Assembly (NCBI RefSeq): GCF_000720765.1
Contig: NZ_JODC01000005.1
Location: 372,001 to 436,000, forward strand
Source of the DNA: Streptomyces sp. NRRL S-646
GTDB taxonomy: Bacteria; Actinomycetota; Actinomycetes; Streptomycetales; Streptomycetaceae
Reading direction: 5' to 3'
Length of the DNA stretch: 64,000 nucleotides
Part shown: positions 59,299 through 64,000 of the stretch, one piece after another
Position numbering within the stretch: the first letter of the stretch is position 1
How the letters are laid out: each line of letters opens with the position of its first letter
The notes under the pieces: generated by a model
What the model saw: only the letters and a program-made list of their open reading frames with translations
Database searches by the model: none
What the model was told of the DNA's origin: nothing
Translations under genes and position numbers: made by a program

Positions 59299-60540
59299 GT
59301 GAGCGAGCAGACGCGGGAAGTGAGCACGTCACCGGGGCGGCGCGTGGTCGTCGTCGGCGCGGGCATGGCCGGTGTACAGACCGCGGTCGCCCTGCGCGAA
59401 CAGGGCTTCACCGGCACCGTGACGGTGATCGGCGCCGAGCCCCACCAGCCGTACGACCGGCCGCCGCTGTCCAAGGCCGTCCTGCTCGGCAAGTCCGAGG
59501 GCTCCGCCTTCGACGTCGACTTCGAGGCGCTCGGCATCGAACTGCGACTGGGGTGCGAGGTGCTCGGCGTGCGCCCCGGCGAGCACGAGCTGGACACCGA
59601 GACCGGGCTCGTGCCGTACGACGTCCTGGTCCTCGCGACCGGCGCCGAACCGATCACGCTGCCGGGCACCGAGGGCGTGCCCGGCGTGCATCTGCTGCGC
59701 ACCCTGGACGACGCCGAACGGCTGCGGCCCGTGCTGGCGCGGCAGCACGACATCGTGGTGGTCGGCGCGGGCTGGATCGGCGCGGAGTTCGCCACGGCCG
59801 CGCGCGAGGCGGGCTGTGCGGTGACCGTCGTCGAGGCCGCGGACCGGCCGCTCGCGGGCGCGCTGCCCGCCGAGGTGGCGGCGCCGATGGCCGCCTGGTA
59901 CGCCGACGCAGGCACCGAGCTGCGTACGCACGCGCGCGTGGAGCACATTGAGCCGGGCGCGGTCGTCCTCGACGACGGCTCCCGGCTGTCCGCCGGTGCG
60001 GTCGTGGTCGGCATCGGTGCACGCCCCGCCACGGCCTGGCTGGCCGGTGCCGGCATCGAGCTCGGCGCGCACCACGAAGTCGTCGCCGACGCCTACCTGC
60101 GCACCTCGGCACCGGATGTCTACGCGGTCGGCGACTGCGCCTCTTTCCCTTCCGGACGGTACGGCGAGCGCCTGCTGGTCCACCACTGGGACAACGCCCT
60201 CCAGGGCCCGCGCACAGTCGCCGCGAACATCATCGGCGAGACCACCGGCGAGCCCCCCGCGGCCTACGACCCGGTCCCGTACTTCTGGTCCGAGCAGTTC
60301 GGCCGCTTCGTCCAGTACGCCGGCCACCACACCGCCGCCGACACGACCCTGTGGCGCGGCGACCCCGCGGGCCCCGCCTGGTCCGTCTGCTGGCTGCGCG
60401 AGAGCCGCCTGGTCGCCCTGCTGGCGGTGGGCAGGCCGAGGGACCTCGCACAGGGCAGACGGCTGATCGAGGCGGGCACCCCGATGGACCCGCAGCTGCT
60501 GGCGGACCCGGCGCGGCCCATGAAGACGGCCACGGCGTAG
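59299..60540 (+). CDS. FAD/NAD(P)-dependent ferredoxin-reductase-type oxidoreductase
   Basis: 413 residues with two Rossmann sites: FAD GAGMAGVQTAVALREQG and NAD(P)H GAGWIGAEFATAAREAG, plus the third FAD motif DVYAVGDCA and a C-terminal domain. The family includes the reductases of P450 and dioxygenase systems; no ferredoxin or oxygenase gene is adjacent. GTG 59299 lies 6 bases after the -10 box, so leaderless. Control by a TetR-type regulator is inferred. Confidence 0.88.
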   Translation: MSEQTREVSTSPGRRVVVVGAGMAGVQTAVALREQGFTGTVTVIGAEPHQPYDRPPLSKAVLLGKSEGSAFDVDFEALGIELRLGCEVLGVRPGEHELDTETGLVPYDVLVLATGAEPITLPGTEGVPGVHLLRTLDDAERLRPVLARQHDIVVVGAGWIGAEFATAAREAGCAVTVVEAADRPLAGALPAEVAAPMAAWYADAGTELRTHARVEHIEPGAVVLDDGSRLSAGAVVVGIGARPATAWLAGAGIELGAHHEVVADAYLRTSAPDVYAVGDCASFPSGRYGERLLVHHWDNALQGPRTVAANIIGETTGEPPAAYDPVPYFWSEQFGRFVQYAGHHTAADTTLWRGDPAGPAWSVCWLRESRLVALLAVGRPRDLAQGRRLIEAGTPMDPQLLADPARPMKTATA

Positions 60541-60631
60541 TACGCAGGACGGCGGCCACGACGGGCGGCGAAACCCCAGGTCGGACGATTCTGGCTTCCG
60601 ACTGTCAGTGCGGGATGGCAGGCTTGATTCC

Positions 60632-61003
60632 GTGACCGAGATTGACGCAAAGATCGAAGCTCTCGTCCCCGCCTGGCTCACCCTCCCCGACATCGCAGAG
60701 ATGCTCGATGTCGAGGTGACGCGTGTGCGGCAGCTGGTCAAGGAGGGCCAGCTCATCGCCGTACGCCGAGGTGAGAACCGCGCGCTGCACGTCCCCGCCG
60801 CATTCATCGACGAGGCCGAGCAGAAGGTCGTCAAGGGCCTGACCGGGACCCTGACGCTCCTGAGGGACGACGGCTTCACCGACGAAGAGATGATCGAGTG
60901 GCTCTTCACCCCCGACGACAGCCTGCCCGGCACCCCCGCGCAGGCTCTGAGCGAGAATCGCGGTACGGAGGTGAAGCGCCGGGCCCAGGCGCTCGCCGTC
61001 TGA
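60632..61003 (+). CDS. Rv2175c-like DNA-binding protein, candidate kinase substrate
   Basis: 123 residues. An N-terminal winged or excisionase-like HTH (LTLPDIAEMLDVEVTRVRQLVKEG...AVRR) is followed by a helical C-terminal part. Size and motif fit mycobacterial Rv2175c, a DNA-binding protein phosphorylated by PknL, whose gene sits beside it. Here the corresponding PASTA kinase is 4 kb away, separated by thiOSG. No Thr cluster at the very N-terminus resembling the known phosphosite is obvious, so phospho-control is inference. Start GTG with a weak ribosome site. Confidence 0.82.
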   Translation: MTEIDAKIEALVPAWLTLPDIAEMLDVEVTRVRQLVKEGQLIAVRRGENRALHVPAAFIDEAEQKVVKGLTGTLTLLRDDGFTDEEMIEWLFTPDDSLPGTPAQALSENRGTEVKRRAQALAV

Positions 61004-61059
61004 TCCGAACAGGCTGAACCGAACACCGTCCGGCGTAAGGGCCGAGGTCCGCGCAGGCA

Positions 61060-61121
61060 GGGCCGCGGCCGTGGCTCACTGCGGCCCGCAGAAACCCACG
61101 GCCACGGCCGGCCCGCGGCCC
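61060..61121 (+). repeat. GC-rich inverted repeat before thiE
   Basis: Left arm around GGCCGCGGCCGTGG (61061-61074) pairs with CCACGGCC (61096-61103) and, in register further on, CCACGGCC/CGCGGCCC (61103-61121). It may be a terminator for the preceding gene or leader structure of thiE. Confidence 0.4.
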
Positions 61122-61162
61122 GTATACCGCCGAACAGGAACGACACCACGGGGGACCCTCGT

Positions 61163-61819
61163 ATGCCCGACACCGCCACCACCGCACGCGCCGAGCTCGC
61201 CGACGCCCGCGTCTACCTCTGCACGGACGCCCGCAGGCGCCAGGGCGACCTGCCGGAGTTCCTGGACTCCGTCCTGGCGGGCGGGGTCGACATCGTGCAG
61301 TTGCGCGACAAGGGCATGGAGGCGGCCGAGGAGCTGGAGCACCTGAAGGTCTTCGCCGACGCCTGCGCCCGGCACGGCAGGCTCCTCGCCGTCAACGACC
61401 GCGCGGATGTCGCGCACGCCGCCGGGGCCGACGTGCTCCACCTCGGCCAGGGCGACATCCCGGTCCCCGCGGCCCGCGCGATCCTCGGCGAGGACGTCCT
61501 CGTGGGCCGCTCCACCCATGCCGAGTCCGAGGCCGCCGCGGCCGCCGTCCAGGAGGGCGTCGACTACTTCTGCACCGGCCCCTGCTGGCCGACCCCCACC
61601 AAGCCCGGCCGCCACGCCCCCGGCCTCGACCTGGTCAGGTACACCTCCTCTCTGGGCACCGAGCGCCCCTGGTTCGCCATCGGCGGCATCGACCTCGGCA
61701 ACCTGGACGAGGTGCTCGAGGCCGGTGCCCGCCGCGTCGTGGTCGTCCGTGCGATCACGGAGGCCGACGATCCGGGCGCGGCGGCGCAGGAGTTCGCGAA
61801 GCGGCTGCGGAGCGCGTAG
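61163..61819 (+). CDS. thiE: Thiamine-phosphate synthase ThiE
   Basis: 218 residues, TIM barrel; couples HMP-PP and thiazole phosphate. Motifs: [39 protein letters not shown], and [16 protein letters not shown]. Own transcription unit, away from thiOSG; no second TPP riboswitch is visible before it. ATG start. Confidence 0.95.
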   Translation: MPDTATTARAELADARVYLCTDARRRQGDLPEFLDSVLAGGVDIVQLRDKGMEAAEELEHLKVFADACARHGRLLAVNDRADVAHAAGADVLHLGQGDIPVPAARAILGEDVLVGRSTHAESEAAAAAVQEGVDYFCTGPCWPTPTKPGRHAPGLDLVRYTSSLGTERPWFAIGGIDLGNLDEVLEAGARRVVVVRAITEADDPGAAAQEFAKRLRSA

Positions 61820-61853
61820 CGCAGGCCCGATCGGGGTCTGTCGTCCGGCGTAT

Positions 61854-61967
61854 TTGTCCGATGGGCGCCAGACGGATTGTCCGACGGAATGCGTGGCAGC
61901 TTGTCGCACGGAATGCCCGGCTGCTTGTCCGAAGAATGTCCGCCGGGTTGTCCGATAGGTGGACAAC
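61854..61967 (+). repeat. Phased array of five TTGTCCGA repeats upstream of metF
   Basis: TTGTCCGA at 61854, 61877, 61925 and 61948, plus a variant TTGTCGCA at 61901: start-to-start spacing 23, 24, 24 and 23 bases. Units 2 and 3 also share CGGAATGC. The last unit begins an inverted repeat, GTTGTCC (61947-61953), 7 bases, GGACAAC (61961-61967). It lies 35-150 bases before the metF -35. Confidence 0.75.
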
Positions 61968-62001
61968 AAATAGACAAATCGGGCAAATATCCCGCATCCG
62001 G

Positions 62002-62030
62002 TTGGGGAGCCGTCGCCCCCTGACTAACCT
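62002..62030 (+). promoter_or_regulatory. Leaderless promoter of metF
   Basis: -35 TTGGGG at 62002-62007, 17-base spacer, -10 TAACCT at 62025-62030. The -10 ends 6 bases before the metF ATG, so transcription should start at or very near it. Confidence 0.6.
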
Positions 62031-62036
62031 GCGGGT

Positions 62037-62960
62037 ATGGCCCTCGGAACCGCATCCACCAGGACTGACCACGCGCGCACGGTGCGTGACATGCTCGCGA
62101 CCGGCAAGACGACGTTCTCGTTCGAGTTCTGGGCTCCGAAGACGGAGAAGGGCGAACGCAACCTCTGGAACGCGCTCCGCAGGGTCGAGGCCGTGGCCCC
62201 GAGCTTCGTCTCCGTGACGTACGGGGCGGGTGGCTCCACCCGCGCGGGCACGGTGAAGGCGACCGAGCAGATCGCCGCCGACACCACGCTCACCCCGGTC
62301 GCCCACCTCACCGCGGTCAACCACTCCATCGCCGAGCTGCGCAACATCATCGGCCAGTACGCCGACGCCGGGATCCGCAACATGCTCGCCGTGCGCGGTG
62401 ACCCGCCCGGCGACCCCATGGGCGACTGGGTGCCGCACCCGACGGGACTGACCTACGCCGCCGAGCTCGTCCAGCTCATCAAGGAGTCGGGCGACTTCTG
62501 TGTCGGCGTCGCGGCCTTCCCGGAGATGCATCCGCGTTCCGAGGACTGGGACACGGACGTCGCCCACTTCGTGGACAAGTGCCGGGCCGGCGCCGACTAC
62601 GCCATCACCCAGATGTTCTTCCAGCCGGAGTCCTATCTGCGGCTGCGTGACCGAGTCGTCGCGGCCGGCTGCGACACCCCCGTCATCCCCGAGGTGATGC
62701 CGGTGACCAGCGTGAAGATGCTGGAGCGGCTGCCGCAGCTCAGCAACGCCGTCATCCCCTCCGCCGTGAAAGAGCGGATCCTCACAGCAAAAGACGATCC
62801 GACCGCTGTACGCTCCATTGGCATCGAATTCGCCACGGAGTTCTGCGCGCGGCTGCTGGCCGAGGGAGTGCCCGGACTGCACTTCATCACGCTCAACAAC
62901 TCCACGGCGACGCTGGAAATCTACGAAAACCTGGGCCTGCACCACCCCCCGCAGGCCTAG
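62037..62960 (+). CDS. metF: Methylenetetrahydrofolate reductase MetF
   Basis: 307 residues, FAD TIM barrel; makes 5-methyl-THF for methionine synthesis. [41 protein letters not shown] and [10 protein letters not shown] are the folate/FAD motifs. Leaderless ATG; no ribosome site. The upstream repeat array is the likely regulatory element. Matches Rv2172c position. Confidence 0.94.
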   Translation: MALGTASTRTDHARTVRDMLATGKTTFSFEFWAPKTEKGERNLWNALRRVEAVAPSFVSVTYGAGGSTRAGTVKATEQIAADTTLTPVAHLTAVNHSIAELRNIIGQYADAGIRNMLAVRGDPPGDPMGDWVPHPTGLTYAAELVQLIKESGDFCVGVAAFPEMHPRSEDWDTDVAHFVDKCRAGADYAITQMFFQPESYLRLRDRVVAAGCDTPVIPEVMPVTSVKMLERLPQLSNAVIPSAVKERILTAKDDPTAVRSIGIEFATEFCARLLAEGVPGLHFITLNNSTATLEIYENLGLHHPPQA

Positions 62961-63016
62961 ACCGGCCGCACGGGTATACGACACACTGCGTAGCGGCGAC
63001 TCGGAGAGGGGCGTAC

Positions 63017-63985
63017 ATGGGCTGGACGGTCCTCTACATCGCGTTCGGAATTGTGGCGCTGTGGCTGCTGGGCGAGGTGCTGCTGCAGTACAAGGCGCGC
63101 CTGCGCTGGCGGCTGCTCGCCTTCGCCGGCTTCCTCGGCGTCGTACTCGGGGTGCTGATCCCCTCGGTGGTCGTCATCGGTCTCGGCGCTGCCGCGTTCG
63201 CGGTCGGCCAGACCTACGTCACGCTGTCGTTCCGCCGCGGCTTCGCGTCCGGCTGGGCGGTCAGCCGGACGGGCATCGGGGGCGTCAGCAAGCGCCGCCG
63301 CGGCGAACCGGACCACCAGGACCCGACCCTGGAGGTCTCCGACCTCGAGCCGGACGACGGCGGCCACGACGACCAGGGCGTCTACAACCGCGAGAGCGTG
63401 TCCTACGGCAACGAGGACGACTACGACCGCGACGACGTCTTCACGCCCGCCCGCTCCTCCCAGCCCACCCCCGCCGAGTCCACCGCGGTCTACGAGCCGC
63501 AGCCCCTGCCCGAGGACACCGGCTCTTACGGCATATACAGCGACCCCGCGTACGCCGCCGCCGACACGTCCTACGCGAACACGGGGCAGTCCCAGGACCA
63601 GTACGCGACGGCCGCCCAGGGAGCCGACCAGTCCTACGGGTACGACTACTCCGGCTACAACCAGCAGCAGTACGGCTACGACACCACCGGGCAGCAGCAG
63701 TACGCCGCCTACTCCGACCCGTACATCGGCACCCAGACCTACGGCGGCGGCTACGACGCCTACGGCCAGTACGGTCAGCAGGGCTACGGCCAGGACCAGT
63801 ACGCCACCGGCACCTACGACGGCCAGACCCCGTCCGGCGGGGTGTGGGTCCCGCAGCAGCGCACCGACGAGGCCTACGGCGGCGAGCTCCCGCAGGAGCA
63901 GCCCTACCCCTACCAGGACAACGGCCAGGGGCAGGGGCAGGGGCAGGCTCAGGGGAACGGATACGACGAGCAGTACCGCTTCTGA
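63017..63985 (+). CDS. Membrane protein with Tyr/Gln/Gly-rich low-complexity tail
   Basis: 322 residues: TM helices at ~3-22 and ~32-62, a basic region, then an acidic stretch with Asp/Tyr (~105-150), then ~150 residues dominated by Tyr, Gln, Gly, Asp and Ser in loosely repeated units such as YGQYGQQGYGQD and YGYDYSGYNQQQ. No enzyme domain. The tail is prion-like in composition. TCGGAGAGG precedes the ATG. No function is recognised; a scaffold or phase-separating role is speculation. Confidence 0.8.
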   Translation: MGWTVLYIAFGIVALWLLGEVLLQYKARLRWRLLAFAGFLGVVLGVLIPSVVVIGLGAAAFAVGQTYVTLSFRRGFASGWAVSRTGIGGVSKRRRGEPDHQDPTLEVSDLEPDDGGHDDQGVYNRESVSYGNEDDYDRDDVFTPARSSQPTPAESTAVYEPQPLPEDTGSYGIYSDPAYAAADTSYANTGQSQDQYATAAQGADQSYGYDYSGYNQQQYGYDTTGQQQYAAYSDPYIGTQTYGGGYDAYGQYGQQGYGQDQYATGTYDGQTPSGGVWVPQQRTDEAYGGELPQEQPYPYQDNGQGQGQGQAQGNGYDEQYRF

Positions 63986-64000
63986 AATGCGCAGTACCGT

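Noticed and set aside
61854..61967. CRISPR array
   Set aside because: The repeats are only 8 bases with ~15-base gaps that partly resemble each other, and no cas genes are near.
61854..61967. Cluster of DnaA boxes (TTGTCCACA)
   Set aside because: The shared motif is TTGTCCGA; the last two positions differ from the Streptomyces box in every copy, and no replication gene is near.

Overview
The window is about 70% GC, uses GTG/TTG starts freely and carries short, dense operons. Its proteins and gene order are those of a Streptomyces chromosome core. From memory (no search was run), the order matches the region around glkA and macRS of S. coelicolor. The same backbone (HesB protein, AdoK, CtaC, Qcr, TrpD, NlpC/P60, PimB-like, FadD15-like, SRPBCC, ArsA-like, PlsC, DAHP synthase, PASTA kinase, Rv2175c-like, MetF) recalls Mycobacterium tuberculosis Rv2172c-Rv2204c, so this is old actinobacterial housekeeping DNA. 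No prophage, IS element, CRISPR array, rRNA or tRNA was seen.

Layout. 1-7.2 kb: the end of an RND efflux pump, a beta-propeller Ser/Thr kinase, nadA and an A-type Fe-S carrier. 7.3-12 kb: a membrane protein, a 69-residue protein, adenosine kinase, and a cysteine desulfurase fused to a TusA domain. 12.2-21.3 kb: the aa3 oxidase and bc1 genes (ctaC, ctaD, ctaF, ctaE, qcrCAB), interrupted by an L,D-transpeptidase and a degenerate receiver protein. ctaD is broken here by two internal deletions. 21.4-24.2 kb: trpD, then a SAM-IV riboswitch, a six-codon ORF and a SufS-like cysteine desulfurase. 24.3-31 kb: a stand-alone RAM-domain protein, a rhomboid protease, a zinc-ribbon protein, a NYN-domain protein, two NlpC/P60 hydrolases and a metallopeptidase lipoprotein. 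30.9-41.6 kb: two glycosyltransferases, a cholesterol-oxidase-like enzyme, acyl-CoA synthetase, phosphoesterase, SRPBCC protein, ArsA-like ATPase and glucokinase. 41.7-51.3 kb: a nuclease-fold protein, a membrane protein, an esterase, PlsC, macSR, pfkA, the attenuated trpEG fusion and class II DAHP synthase. 51.4-54.5 kb: iron and metal genes (bfd, bfr, a Moco enzyme, a DUF4396 protein) and endonuclease IV. 54.5-63.9 kb: a PASTA kinase, thiOSG behind a TPP riboswitch, a flavoprotein, an Rv2175c-like DNA-binding protein, thiE, metF and a membrane protein with a Tyr/Gln/Gly-rich tail.

How the parts fit. The respiratory genes form one terminal electron-transfer branch. trpD, trpEG and DAHP synthase belong to aromatic synthesis. 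thiOSG and thiE make the thiazole moiety and join it to the pyrimidine. Two cysteine desulfurases, a HesB protein, bfd and bfr give the window a strong sulfur and iron theme. Regulatory DNA is rich: a SAM-IV riboswitch, a TPP riboswitch, a trp leader peptide with attenuator, an iron box, a CsoR-like box, a CRP-like site, several inverted repeats on promoters, and several likely leaderless transcripts. Six copies of a dispersed GC-rich repeat lie between genes.

Gaps near 300 bp: 6567-6845 holds the nadA promoter and an inverted repeat. 11978-12263 holds a dispersed repeat and the ctaC promoter region. 36998-37292 holds an ACTGGCCAGT palindrome and otherwise nothing recognised. 49700-49980 holds the trp leader and the aroH promoter. 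22457-22806 holds a terminator, a riboswitch and a mini-ORF.
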